Of a DNA stretch of 64,000 nucleotides, positions 22,601 to 34,357 are shown one piece after another. The stretch is from contig OU015495.1 of assembly GCA_907164885.2 (NCBI GenBank), positions 97,127,832 to 97,191,831 on the forward strand. The letters run 5' to 3'. The notes under the pieces are model-generated. The model was not told the DNA's origin, did not search any database, and was given only the letters and a program-made list of their open reading frames with translations. Origin of the DNA: Dolomedes plantarius. Its lineage: Eukaryota > Arthropoda > Arachnida > Araneae > Dolomedidae. A program made the position numbers and the translations under genes. The first letter of the stretch is position 1. Each line of letters starts with the position of its first letter.

Positions 22601-23861
22601 TCTTAAAACATCCCTTTCAACCGTTTAATTTCGCACAATTCGCCATCTTGAAAATATAATGATCCAACCTCGCAGTAGAATAGTATCGTTTTCGAATTGG
22701 GTTGAGACTCGAGTTGACACTTCAAACGGTCAATTTGCAAACCGGGTCGTTTAGTACGACTTTATAAACAGCCAGTTCAAAATTGAGTTACTCGAGCAGC
22801 AAAGTTCTACTTAATTAACTCACCTTGACGGTAATTTGCCATTTGAAGTGAAATAATTAGTTACAATTAGATCCCTGGATTTGGTTTGAAATAATATTTA
22901 AAAAACATGTCGAGTAAGTGGATACATGTTGTGTCTGTGGTAGTCAATAACCAGTGGTGTTATTAATGTTTGCGTATATACCAGTGATATTTAAATTTGC
23001 GTACTAAAATGAGCAGCATTTACAAATATTATTAACAGTTCGCGGATAACTTTCATCAATTGCAAACTGTGTATTTTACAAAGTATTTAAACTAGTGAAC
23101 TCTCTACGTTACAATTGTTTGATGTTCTTCACATGTTCTTGAAAGCAAAATCAAGAATGATCGAGTTTATTTCAAGAGACATTTATGACGTTTGGGCTAG
23201 GTAATTAGTGCTGCTGCATATTTTCTATGTTTTGAAGTGGACAATTTCACGTATGGTGTTTCTGAATAAATATTCAGAATTCAAACCTTTTCGTCAAAGA
23301 GACACGGTAAGCTGTTTTAAATACATTTCAACCTAACTTAGTATTGAAAGAAACTTTAATCTTTAAGAATTATCATATTGAGGATTATAAATATATACTT
23401 ATTTATTTCACATTTGCTGTTTTTTTTATGGACTTTCCATCCAGATTTTTCAATCATCATTCTATAAGACACGATCTTAAGTTTTTGATATCTCGGAAAA
23501 TCAGTTGAAACTTTTCTACAATAAATTTCCCCGATAGACGTTTTTACAGGTATTAACAGCAAACACTTTTTTTTTCTTACAATTCGTTTACCTTAAAATT
23601 TTCGGTAAATGTGTGGTTGCCTTTTACTTCTGTTTGTTTTGATTTTCTGTTAAACCATATGATCACGTTTGCTACCATAGACAACATGAGTCGTTTAGTA
23701 CATTCACTACTAATTTTCTCGTTTGTACTGTTTGCAAAAATTTCATCATGTCTGCCGGTCTAGTAATAATATTTAATTTTAATTGCATTGGTAATGAACA
23801 AGTTAAAATTTTTCAAATAATTTGGGGATGAATTCATGATTGTCTCAATTCCATTTTCTAG
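19615..23861. other. Long stretch without recognisable genes
   Basis: AT-rich with no convincing gene, element end or RNA. It contains a C-homopolymer (about 21322-21339), a TTAGC micro-repeat near 21428-21446, and a hAT-like GGTACGCAAACTAAGG near 19869 with no partner end. Frames at 20211, 20618, 20724, 20968 and 23356 have no known motifs. Confidence 0.5.
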
Positions 23862-23962
23862 GGGGATATCATGGGGAATATTGCAGAGGTTTAAGACTGG
23901 AACGATTAAATATGTTAGCCACAGTGTAACTGAAAATACATTCTAGTTGCATGAGTCGTATA
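23862..23962 (+). repeat. Diverged ~100-bp repeat, copy 1
   Basis: Shares TTTAAGACTGG, then a gapped match around GTTAGCCA, and TTGCATGA with 26676-26778 in the same order. The two copies bracket the element at 24126-26631. Identity is modest by eye. Confidence 0.5.
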
Positions 23963-24125
23963 TATACCAGTTCTGAAAAAAATACGAACTTATTAGAGGA
24001 GGGAATATTGCTGCATATACGAAATTTTCTTTATAAGGGATTGACCTCTGATCACTGAATACTAGATGGTACGTGACACTGAAAGTGCAAAGGTCCATTC
24101 AGTTTAGGATTGTGTTTGTTTAATA

Positions 24126-26631
24126 GGGTAGGTGGGGGCAAAGGTTCGCACATACATTTTAAAATGACCGGGAAGAGTTTTAGGAAGAATAGGGTAGGCA
24201 ATGCATTCCTCTACTTACAATTATTTTGTCAGTTCCCTCGTAAAAAATTTTGGAGTTAATGAACTGAAGGAAGGTATAAGTTATAAAGCTGGTGAATTTA
24301 AGGTAGCTATTCCTTTATTAAGCTAATGAATTCATCAAATAAAAGTTTTAAATTGAATTTCTGAAAAACTGTGATTTTTGCTTCACCGCCACATATTAAC
24401 AGTCATAAATGTTATAATAATTATCAGAATTTAATGAAATTTTAACTGTATATTTTTAATGGTGTTATGTATGCATTGAACCAAAAGGTTATAAATATAT
24501 ACATTTAGAGAGGAATTATTGACATTTATGTTAGAAACTTTAATTTTTTTTCTTGAATTTTTGCTCTAAATTACTCGATTGGCTATAACTCATTTATACT
24601 TTACAATATTTTTATTCTTCTGGTTCAATGCATATATAATGCATATATGTCTACATTTATCCAAGTAAAAGTGATGTGTTTTTCATATTTTTTTAGTTAG
24701 GAGTGTTAGCGTAAAGTAAAAAAATGCTTATTTTTTTTCAATTTTTGCCAAATTTTAATAAAATAATACATACAGTTATTTTAATTTTACTATTTCTCAA
24801 TGTTTTGTAGCCTAATATTGCAAAAACTATAAGAAACATTTCCTTAAAAACTTATTTAAAAATTTTGGCTCTTAACGTGGTCGGTTACCTTAAGACCCCC
24901 TTTTGCAGAGAAAATGAGGTAAGTTTATTTTCGTCTCTTTTAATGTAATTTTTTGCAATTTTTGAGTAATTTTGAGCATTACTCAAACTCACGAACTGTT
25001 TTGGGCTTATTTTCGCATGTTAGGGTGGTAAATAACCTTTCAAATCCTACCTTAAGTTTTGGGTTAACTCAAATACAGTGGCGTCCAAACTGCAGAAACA
25101 GAACCAGAACGAAATGGGGTAAAGGTTTGCAGGAGTCATGGGGTAAAGGTTCGCAGTGCAAACTTTTGCCCCATCTGCAAACCTTTGCCACTCTAACTAT
25201 TAACATTTGTTTCATGTCCTCTTTTCACTAGGAATCCTTATTAACAACGTCTTTTATTATTAATGGGAATTCACATTTTTGTAATTTGAAAAAAAATTAT
25301 GGTTTTTGATAAAAACTGCCTGTTTTTAATCAGAAAATTTTTTGTAAAATGCTTGAAAATGCATAAATTAAAAATAAAATAAATTAGTACAACAAAAAAA
25401 TAAAATAAATTAGTACAACAAAAAAATAAAATAGCTCTGAACAAAGACCTATTTTACAAGATAAAGGAATTAAATGTTGTTACAAGACATAAGCTTCGAA
25501 GGTCTGGTTAGGGAAAAAAACTCTAAATGAGTAATTTCCAGATTTGCAAGTCTTTGAAAGGCTCCTTGCGTCACAATTTTTGACGAAATTTTATAAAATT
25601 TATTACAAAGACTCCTCTTATACATTAAAATAAAGTTATGTATCCATTTCAGGTTTAGACATAATTCAGATTATCAAAGTTTAACTTAAGCGTGGAAAAG
25701 TACAAAAATTTCACGAGAATTCAGAGTACAAGCATAAAAATATTTCCTAAAAATTAATTATTCAACGAAAGCACAAATCAAAACATAACCCTGATCAAAA
25801 TGTATAAGCAATCTAAATGCAAAATTAAGGATAAGGTTAAAAATTGGATCGTAAGGAGCATTTTAAAAACATAATAAAAATTTCAATTTTTTAAATATAA
25901 AAAATAAAATTTTAAATATTTATAAAATTTTATAAGGTGTTTGAAATAGTTTTACTTTAATGAATATTTATGCCCAATTTCATATCTCTGAGGTAAAAAT
26001 TTCAAAGATTGCTTTGTAATATCCCCCATCCCCTTAATTTGCTTAATTTTTACAGGTTTTAAAAGAATGAGTAAAGCCTAAGATATAATATAGCGATAGT
26101 GTTAATAGTTGATATTTGAATTGGAACTTCTTTAGTTTAAGAAAAAAATTATTGATATTAACCCCTTTTCATTTTATGAATTTCTTTGTTAGATTCAACT
26201 TTCTGTGTTAATAGTTGATATATCATTTTGAAGTTATTTAGTTTAAGAAAAAAATTATTGAGATTAACCTGTTCAATTTGTGATTTTCTATATATGTAAC
26301 ACCTTTAAAAAGATTACAAAATGTGAAATAAAATTATTTAGACAACTCTTTTTGTGATTTTCGATGCCTATCCAGTAAGAAACCAACGAGTGGGGTAAAG
26401 GTTTGCAGTGCGAACCTTTGCCCCATCGATTGGGGCAAAGGTTCGCAAACAGGTGCTTTGGTAAAATTAAAAATTTGGTGACTAAATATTTCGGGAAAAA
26501 ATTCATTATTTTATAGAAGGTAGAGGGGATACCCAACTACAATACAAGTGACTTTTTGGGGCGATAGGATCTAACGGAGGCCCGTAAGAAACCCAAAACT
26601 CAAAACTGCGAACCTTTGCCCCCACCTACCC
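24126..26631. mobile_element. Unclassified 2.5-kb element with ~25-bp perfect terminal inverted repeats
   Basis: Both ends start GGGTAGGTGGGGGCAAAGG, continuing to TTCGCA, about 25 bp without a mismatch. Each end is next to TA (24124-24125 and 26632-26633), consistent with a TA duplication. The terminal core GGGGCAAAGGTTCGCA recurs inside in both orientations, at about 25118-25195 (four copies, some altered) and 26393-26456 (three copies). No transposase is visible; the frames at 24953 and 26288 simply translate the repeats. It is probably a non-autonomous DNA transposon of a family I cannot name. Confidence 0.8.
25373..25435 (+). repeat. Tandem repeat, ~26-bp unit
   Basis: AAATAAAATAAATTAGTAC plus ACAAAA is repeated twice with a partial third copy. 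Confidence 0.75.
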
Positions 26632-26675
26632 TACATGTTAAAAATGCAGAATTCGTGATTTCTCAACTCTAGTTT

Positions 26676-26778
26676 CTGGGGGGAAATTTTGGGAAAGATG
26701 GCAGATGTTTAAGACTGGTGAAGTTAAATACGTTAGCCATCATGTCATTAAAAAGATATTCTGGTTGCATGAATCTTA
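26676..26778 (+). repeat. Diverged ~100-bp repeat, copy 2
   Basis: Partner of 23862-23962. It stops where a Tc1-like terminus begins at 26781. Confidence 0.5.
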
Positions 26779-26780
26779 TA

Positions 26781-27080
26781 CAGTGGCTCCCAAAAAAGTT
26801 CATATACATACGATTTTCAATGAAATAGGGGTCTATCCATTAATTAAAATGAATATTTAAGAATGGGTACTTAATAATAAGATCTATAAACAATTCTTAA
26901 CAAAACTACATGAAATATTTTAAAAAAATAGTAAAACTTTATTTTTAAGAAACCAGTAATCAAAAAGTAACAAAACCTTTATCTCACAAGTCATCGTACA
27001 CTGAAATATTTTCGGATAAATTCATAATTAAAATTATCGTCTGGCGCTTTATTTTTATTTTTGAATTGTGGTTCTCATCC
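26781..27080 (+). mobile_element. Possible Tc1-like left terminus
   Basis: CAGTGGCTCCCAAAAAAGTT follows TA at 26779-26780, the shape of a Tc1-like inverted repeat. No transposase or right end is found; the right boundary given is nominal, at the next repeat. Confidence 0.35.
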
Positions 27081-27091
27081 TGTGATCGTAC

Positions 27092-27470
27092 GCATAAAAG
27101 TAAAACAGTTTTAGAATCTTAAAAGACCGGCCTTTGAAACAGAGCAATACATTTTTTTCGAAATTTTGCCCAAAATCAGCCATTTCAACGTAGGCAGGTG
27201 TAGGTACCACAAATCAGTTTTATTTTCAACATGTTTAAATTAACTTCACAGTATCTATGGAATGGTGTTTATCTTCCCGTAGTCATGATAAACAATCAGC
27301 ACCCAGTAACCTCAAAATAATTTTAATTTTATAGTAAAAGAAAATGATACGACTGCTGCAATCTAGAACTTAATACATTTATAGCATTTTCAACAGATAA
27401 TTAGCTTCCACCATAAATGTAAAATTACAATTTTTTCCCACTGAAGTTTACTTCAAAATTTTCTTTAGAG
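27092..27470 (+). repeat. Unknown interspersed repeat, copy 1 (~380 bp)
   Basis: It matches 32080-32448 in the same orientation along its whole length, with shared blocks such as GGCCTTTGAAACAGAGCAAT, AAAATCAGCCATTTCAACGT and CATTTATAGCATTTTCAACA. It has no coding content or obvious terminal repeats. Confidence 0.85.
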
Positions 27471-27831
27471 CTAAGGACCTACTTAAATTGTCTATCTATC
27501 ACTTATATTACAAGTCACGAAGAAAATTTACTTCAATAACGAGTACTAAATAAAAATGCTGGGCATGCAGTTTGCGAGTCGTGGCTAAACTAAATAAATG
27601 ATGATTCTTCTTTTAATTTAGTTATCCAATAAATGGAATCTTACTCAGCATTGGTGGAAAAAAATTTTTTGGCGATAAATTTAAATATTAATATCCATTT
27701 GATTGTTTTGAACAAACATAAAACTTAATTTCATCATTTTATTTAAACATAAAAACATTCCTTCGCCGTTTTAAACAGCATGTTTTTTATCTTTTTTGGG
27801 CGCATTATTGATAGATTACATTAAGAATCCC

Positions 27832-28072
27832 GGACTGGTGGCGGCCCTGTGGTACAGCGCGCTGGTTTACGGTGCTGAGGGTGCTCAGATCGAATCCCGG
27901 CGTGGCGCCACGAAAAATGCTTCCGTTCGTTTCGTCCCTTCATAGGGGTTAATGCTGTCCGCCTACATGGTGCCCCCATAATAAAATGGGCAGTAAAATT
28001 GCGGTATAGTATAGGCCAATGTTTCATTACAAGTGCCTCCGCATTGGCCCAAAAAAAAAAAAAAAAAAAAAA
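27832..28072 (+). mobile_element. tRNA-derived SINE, group 1 (young copy)
   Basis: The head has CTGTGGTACAGCGCGCTGG (box A region) and GATCGAATCCCGGCG (box B region). The body has CCCTTCATAGGGG and GGTGCCCCCATAATAAAATG. The tail is GTGCCTCCGCATTGG followed by an A-run of about 23 bases. A perfect 14-bp target duplication ACATTAAGAATCCC flanks it (27818-27831 and 28073-28086). The long A-tail and perfect duplication suggest a fairly recent insertion. Confidence 0.95.
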
Positions 28073-28253
28073 ACATTAAGAATCCCATTTTCGTTTTCAG
28101 TTAAATGTAAATCTTACGGTAAACAGAATAAACCATTTCTGTTTACAATATTTTCATGTTTTATGACTTATTTCTAATCATCTACATACATCAGAGATAG
28201 TTAACAGGTTGATCGTGGGATATTTCGGTTTGCTAAATACATACTAGGATTTT

Positions 28254-28257
<4 letters not shown>

Positions 28258-28288
<31 letters not shown>
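28258..28288. repeat. (TA)n array
   Basis: About 30 bp of alternating AT directly before a Helitron-like element. Confidence 0.9.
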
Positions 28289-28293
<5 letters not shown>

Positions 28294-29007
28294 AAAACAG
28301 TTCCGTAACTGACTGCAAAACTGACATACAACGCACAGACCAAAGGGCTGGACCAAAAGAGCTGAAATTTGGCATGGCGATTCTTCTTATAGTGTAGGGG
28401 TGCACTAAGAAAGATTTTTGAAATATTATTCTTAGATTTTTTAAAATTAAGTTTTTAAGCTGTTTTTGTAACTTTTTTAAAGTTTGCTTTTAAAATAATA
28501 ATTTGAGGGTTATGAAATTTATATCACGAGAAATATCATAAAAATTTCTTTAAAAGGAAATCTTTTTCGAATCTTTCTCTTCATTTTCTGATTTTTGGTG
28601 AATTTTTAAAGATTAATTTTTAGAATTTAATTTATTAAATGCTGATGACGTGATCTCTTTTTCTGGTACTTTAAATAAATTTATCGTCACGTGCATAACA
28701 ACTAAATAGACGAAATTTTTTTTTCTTTCTAATGCGGCAGACGATTGGATATTATCCAAAAAAATATTAAAATACAGTAAAAGATATGTTCCTCAATCTA
28801 TACTATATTAACTGTACTATATTCTTTAGTATGTTTTATTAGATTTAATTTGAATATTTTCTTCTACATTATTTTGTGTATAAAAATATACCTTACGATT
28901 TTTTTATAAATATATATATTTTATTTTTTATTTTTACATCAAGTGCATACATTGACCGTTATATTTAATTTGAATGTACTCCGTAGTAAAGTGTGCATTT
29001 TCAGCTA

Positions 29008-29008
<1 letters not shown>
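28289..29008 (+). mobile_element. Helitron-like element (tentative)
   Basis: The 5' side contains AGCTGAAATTTGGCATGG, and I recall GCATGGCGATTCTTCTTATA from arthropod repeat 5' regions of Helitron type. The 3' side ends CTAG followed by T (29005-29009), with a small hairpin TACT-CCGT-AGTA 16 bases upstream. The 5' TC is not visible because the start merges into the (TA)n array. It has no coding content. Confidence 0.35.
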
Positions 29009-29073
<65 letters not shown>

Positions 29074-29092
29074 ATATATATATATATATATA
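29009..29092. repeat. (TA)n array
   Basis: About 84 bp of alternating TA with one TC interruption (29071-29072). It produces the Tyr/Ile-rich reading frames on both strands, which are not genes. Confidence 0.95.
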
Positions 29093-29473
29093 TCAATGTA
29101 TGTATGTAAGAAGTATATGTATGTATGTATATTTCAGCATAACTCTGGAACTCCTGGAGCAATCTCAACCAAACTTGGTACACATATGACTTACAATCTG
29201 GGATAAAAATACTGGTAGGCAGACCCCCCTAGCACCCCTATTTTGGGGGTGGAAAGGGGTGACATGTAAAAATAATCGAAAACGAAAAATATTAGTGTCG
29301 AATACATAGATTTCGGGGTCGCTGAGATAGTGACACTCCCGATGCCGTTTAAGTGCAAGTTCAGCCCCCATCAGGATGGGGGGAGTGAGAGAGGGTAAGA
29401 AATAATATGTTCAAAATGACCGAGATAAACTGAGATATCCAAAATACTGTGGCAAAGCCAGACAAACATCTAG
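29093..29473 (+). mobile_element. Small Helitron-like element
   Basis: A candidate 5' end is A followed by TCAATGTATGTATG (the TC at 29072 is an alternative). Downstream lies GCATAACTCTGGAACTCC and CTCAACCAAACTTGGTACAC. The 3' end has a hairpin TGGC-AAA-GCCA (29450-29460), 9 bases, then CTAG (29470-29473) and T. An A/T insertion context, hairpin and CTAG fit Helitron rules. The end resembles that of 6228-7609: both have AAGCC, a short spacer, then CATCTAG. Non-coding, about 380 bp. Confidence 0.6.
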
Positions 29474-29474
29474 T

Positions 29475-32079
29475 TGTTAATTAAAACTTTATGCAAGAGG
29501 TTGTTATTTGTAGATGAAGAATAATTTTTCGCTCTGCATAAAGATTTTTGAGAGTTACTTTTGAGTGTAATGTAAATATGGGATTTAGAACTGCATTTAA
29601 ACGAAATAGCTAACCAATGCTTACAGTGAAATCACCAGATTTATGATTTTAGAAAAATAGCTGAGGAAATTCTTGAATACTCATTTCCTTTGAAAAGCAA
29701 TTTTTATTCGAAATATGAAAATCAAAATATTTACATTTGAGTTTTTGAAATTATAACTTTAAAATCTTTTGATTTACAACAAAGATTCAACGAATAATAA
29801 AGAATAAAGAAATTATTTATTTGTGAAAACTTTGCAAGTAAATTTACATTCGAAGTTTTAAAATTAAAGCTGGGGGATATGTATAAATCTTTATACCAGA
29901 TTACCTCTGTATACTTTACGTCGATCGTAAAGCTGTTTTCGGATATTTTAGGGTACGAAAGTCGATCACAGTATTTGATAAGTTAGCCTCCCATGCTTTC
30001 GACAGTGGTTTTTAAGATTCTGGGTGATCGCTCGAATAATCGTTTAAGAAGTTCAGATGATTACATATTTTTTCTGAACCAGTGTCATTTAGCAGCGTAA
30101 TATGCATCCTTTTCAGAAAAAAAATTCACTAATGAACTAAATTATTTGCTAGTTAACTTATTATTTACTAGCAGTAAGTAATAATTTTTTATGCTATTTC
30201 ATCTTGCCTTGCATGCAGTAATTACTATCAATTACTGTATTTTGATACACAATAATTTTTTTCTCTAGATGAACTGTATTGATTTGTGGCATGGTATTGG
30301 TATAATGTTGCCACAATTATCCTCGATTGATATGATATGAAATGAAAGCAACATTTTGAAAACAAATATTTTATTTAAACTAAACAATTGTGAATGTGAA
30401 ATTTGCATTAGAATCAACAAAACAGTTCGCTATATGCATACTAAGAAAATTAAATAGTACTATACAAAAGAATCTAAACAAAAATCCTACAATTTTTCAG
30501 AAAAAAAAGGACTGTAGTATCTGAATTTTAAAACATAGAAACAATGTATTTAATAACTTTTGATTAAACCCCTGTGTATTTCGTGACGAATAATGCAGTA
30601 TTTATTTCACTCTTAATTTGCTGTTTCAAGATAGTCAATAGAAGAATAAATCTTTTACAAATTTAAATGTGATTCATAAATAATGGAAAAAAAACTGATC
30701 TAATATTTTGACTTTTATTAATTTTTTTGAAGTTTCCTGCAAGAAGGAAATTTTTTCCATGACACTTTTTCATGATTAGAGGTTTTGACTCTGCCCATAA
30801 TTCGACAATGGCCAGTGCTTTGTTACACAAGGTAAAATCCTCCCTGTACGCCTACAAACGAACCTCGAGTTTTAGAGCGTTTTATTGGAATTCTGTCAGG
30901 ATCACTATCAAAATGTTAGGAAAATGTGATACATGCCACACATTTAACTTTTTCATAAATACTAAGATATCTCATGGAAATAACCCTTTTATCTGTTCCT
31001 AAATTCAGTAAAAAAGCGATTAAAGCTCATTCCTATTCAAGAAAGCAAGTTAATTTTCCTTTTCGGTTTTCTAACTTTCCCTTGAAGTGCGCATTTGAAG
31101 AAACGAAACAAGCTCTTCATTTTCGAAGCGATAAGGCCAGAAGCGGTTACTGAAGTTTTAAACCCAGTAAGTAATATTAAGCGTCTTAATTTTCAGAGAG
31201 ACTCCTTATTTAATTTCCCAACTTTTTCCCTTACACTCCGGTAATTTTAATGAGAGTCTTTGAGATATTTGACTTTTAAGTTTAGAAGCTATAGGTTGTA
31301 TTTTGTTAATGGCGTTGGATGAAGTTCAGAACTTTATTAAATACTAGCTGACTATCAGAACTTAAAGCAGAAAGAAACATTATGGATTAAAATTGCACAC
31401 TCAGAGTAAATCATTTGGCTGGATAAAAATAATAGTGTTTTAATATTTGTATTAAAACTGAACCTTTTGAAGAATTTGGAACTTATGAATGAAACATTAG
31501 TATATTTTAATACTTTATGCAATACACTTGTCAATGGGATATTCCTTACGCGTGCATTTCTTAGAGATCAATTATGAAAATCTTTCTTAGCCCGTGAAGT
31601 TGCATTTTCCAACTAGTGAGTTTTAATAACTTTGAAATGTTTTTAAGAGAGCAAAAATGTGCGCTTTGCATCAACAGAATTAGAAACATATTACGTTTTG
31701 TAACTTGGTGTTTCGCATAGCTGATTTTACTCCGATCAGATCTATTTTTTTAAATTGCAATTTTTTTAACATGGGACAAACGTTGTTAGACATTAATTTT
31801 CTCCACACTCCATTAAACCTAAGCTCAGATCAGTTGTTGCTGAATAATACCCGTAAAATTATTTTTACTGAGATAAGCTTATGTGTTTAAAAAAATACTT
31901 TTTTGTCATATTTTGAAATAATGCTATGCTTTATGTTTCTTCAGTTTATATTTATTTTGCCAAAAACGGCTAATACCTTAATTTAAATTTATTAACATAC
32001 TGCTTCTGTACTGTGAATTCTTTGAATAATCATCAATATTGCCTTGTATTGTTAATAAGGGTTAGTATTATCAATATCG
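29475..32079. other. No recognisable feature
   Basis: AT-rich sequence. The frames at 30772-31002 and 31705-31890 have no known motif. Confidence 0.5.
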
Positions 32080-32448
32080 CATGAATAAAAGTAAAATAGA
32101 TTTAGAATCCTAAAAGATCGGCCTTTGAAACAGAGCAATAAAAAAATTCGAAATTTTCCCAAAATCAGCCATTTCAACGTAGGTAAATAACTTAAACTAG
32201 TTTTATTTTCGACATGTTTAAAATAACTGCACATTATATATGGACTGATGTTTATCTTCCCGCAGCAGTAAACAATCAACACCCCGTAATCTCAAAATAA
32301 TTTTAATTTCATAGCAAAAGAAAATGCTACGACTGCTGGAATCTAGAACTTAATACATTTATAGCATTTTCAACAGATAATTAGATTCTACCATAAATGT
32401 AAAATCTAAGATTTTTTTCCACTGAAGCTTGCTTCAAAATTTCCTTCA
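32080..32448 (+). repeat. Unknown interspersed repeat, copy 2
   Basis: Partner of 27092-27470, about 5 kb away, with several small indels. A further match (CTAAGGAC) near 32492 suggests the repeat continued past a small insertion. Confidence 0.85.
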
Positions 32449-32930
32449 AAAATGTTCAAAATTTCTCCTAAATTTTAAAATGTTAGGAGGGCCTAAGGAC
32501 ATTCGCTAACATTCCATGCAAGTTCTGGTCCTGCGCCCCAAATCCATGAATGCGAAGGGGTTATTGTAGATATTGAGTTAGTTGACAACGCTCTGCATCC
32601 TTGGAGGAAAGTCATTTCAATGGAAGTTTGGGAATGACATAAATGCTGTTTGGGAGACACTCATGCTGTTCCAGCTTCTTCGGTTCACCTAAGTGCAGCT
32701 TGTTTGAATAGGTCAAAGGGATGAACGGTGTCAATTTCTGGAAAAAAATCAGTCGCTTTTGGAGTCAAATAATTCTAAACAGGAGATTTTTAGGTCCGTT
32801 TTTGCTTTTCAAAGAAAATCATGACCTAAAATAGTTTCCAGAGTAGAATTTTGTGAATTTCAGTACTTAATTTTAACTAATTATTTCAATTCAAATTATA
32901 TTCATTTCAAATATTTTTTAAAAATATATA

Positions 32931-34355
32931 CACTCTGTCACAAAAAAATATATGCAGCCAGAAGGAAACGAACTACTATCACGGAACTTAACATGTATGT
33001 TGTGTATGAGGAGATAAGCAAATGATTACAAATTAAGACAGACAGACCGTGTTATTAAGAAGATATGACATGAAAAAGGTTACAAATCAGTAAGTAGTAA
33101 ATCCACCTCTGGCAGCTATACAAGCCGTAACACGGCGGGCATCGAATCAGTGAGGTCACCTATGACCTCCTGCGGAAGATCATGCTATAATCTCTGCAAT
33201 TGGGCAGTTAATTCACCAGTAATATGGGAGGGCTGCACTTGCCTTCCAAGCACGTCCCAGACGTGCTCTATTGGTGAGAGGTCTGGAGACCTGGCAGACC
33301 ATGGGAGTACGTCATATCCTTGAAGACATTATTTGGAGAGTCGCGCAGTATGTGGATGAGCGTTGTCTTGCTGTTAAATGACACCTGGGCGATTTGATAG
33401 CATAGGCAGTACAACTGGCGTTAAAATCTCGTCCACGTAACTGTGTGCCGTCAAAGTTTGTTGAAGAACGACTATAGGTGATCGTGTGTCCCAACAAATT
33501 GCTCCCCACACTGTCACACCTTGTGTAATCGCCGTATGCCTCTCGACAACAAATGCTGGATCGGACCGGTGGCCTGGCCGTCTCCACACGCGTATGCGCT
33601 GATCATCAGCATTGAGACTGAATCGGGATTCATCGCTGAAGATCACACGCCTCCAATCGGTCTCACTACAGCTTGCCCGATGTCGGCCAAAATCCAATCG
33701 ACACTGTCTATAATGTAGGGTCATTGGTAGTCGTCTTAATGGACGTCCTGTTCTTATACTTGCGTCGACCAGTCGTCTCCGAATGGTTTCCCTTGTTACC
33801 ACCGGATGTCTGGAAGTTGGTAAATAGCGTCGAACCGATTCTAGTGATGTTTTTGCTGCGGACGTGGCCGCTCTTATGATTGCACGATCCTCGCGCACAT
33901 TTGTGTTCCTGGGACGCCTTGACTCTCCGCGACGGTAGACTATCTCTTCCGTGATCCATTGTTGCCCACACCGACCAACTACCATATCGCTCCGACCGAG
34001 GTGGTGGCCGATACGCCTGTTCGACCAACCTGCTTCTCCGAGGCCTACTATACGCCCCCTCTCAAAGTCCGACAATTGTGCATAGTATCATCGGTTACGT
34101 CTCCGAGGTATCTCTAGTCACAATACCATCCATCCAAGTCGACAGATTTGTTTGAATAACTCTATGGCACAAGCAATCGGGCTTTTAAACTCTTCCAGAT
34201 GCGCATCTCATATGCGTATATCGCGCTTACCCTTGTCTCATTGGCGTCGAAATTTTAATCATTCGCATATGTCTTACCAGACTACATTCCTACCAAGTTT
34301 CGTGATTGTAGCACGATTTCTTCTGGGTGCATATATATTTTTTTGTCACAGAGTG
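32931..34355 (-). mobile_element. Tc1-like element, third family, full length but dead
   Basis: The left end starts CACTCTGTCACAAAAAAATA; the right end read in reverse starts CACTCTGTGACAAAAAAATA. TA flanks both sides (32929-32930 and 34356-34357). At 1425 bp it is a complete Tc1-size element. Confidence 0.92.
33116..34075 (-). pseudogene. Tc1-like transposase with in-frame stops
   Basis: It opens MSDFERGRIVGLGEAGWSNR with a helix-turn-helix (RRIGHHLGRSDMVVGRC). It continues through LRRLPMTLHYRQCRLDF, VIFSDESRFSL (first Asp) and GVTVWGAICWDTRSPIVVL. A TAA at 33374-33376 replaces the residue before QQDNAHPHTARL (second Asp). A second stop follows 12 codons after that Asp. DLSPIEHVWDVLGRQV (Glu) and a broken tail ending near 33116 complete the family layout. 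Only 32 codons separate the second Asp and Glu, against 34 in the MPRRK copies, so a small deletion or a family difference exists. Confidence 0.9.
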
Positions 34356-34357
34356 TA

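Noticed and set aside
29001..29189. Reading frames rich in Tyr/Ile over the (TA)n array
   Set aside because: They simply translate the dinucleotide repeat; the same occurs at 37891-38227, 41544-41747 and 60729-60920.
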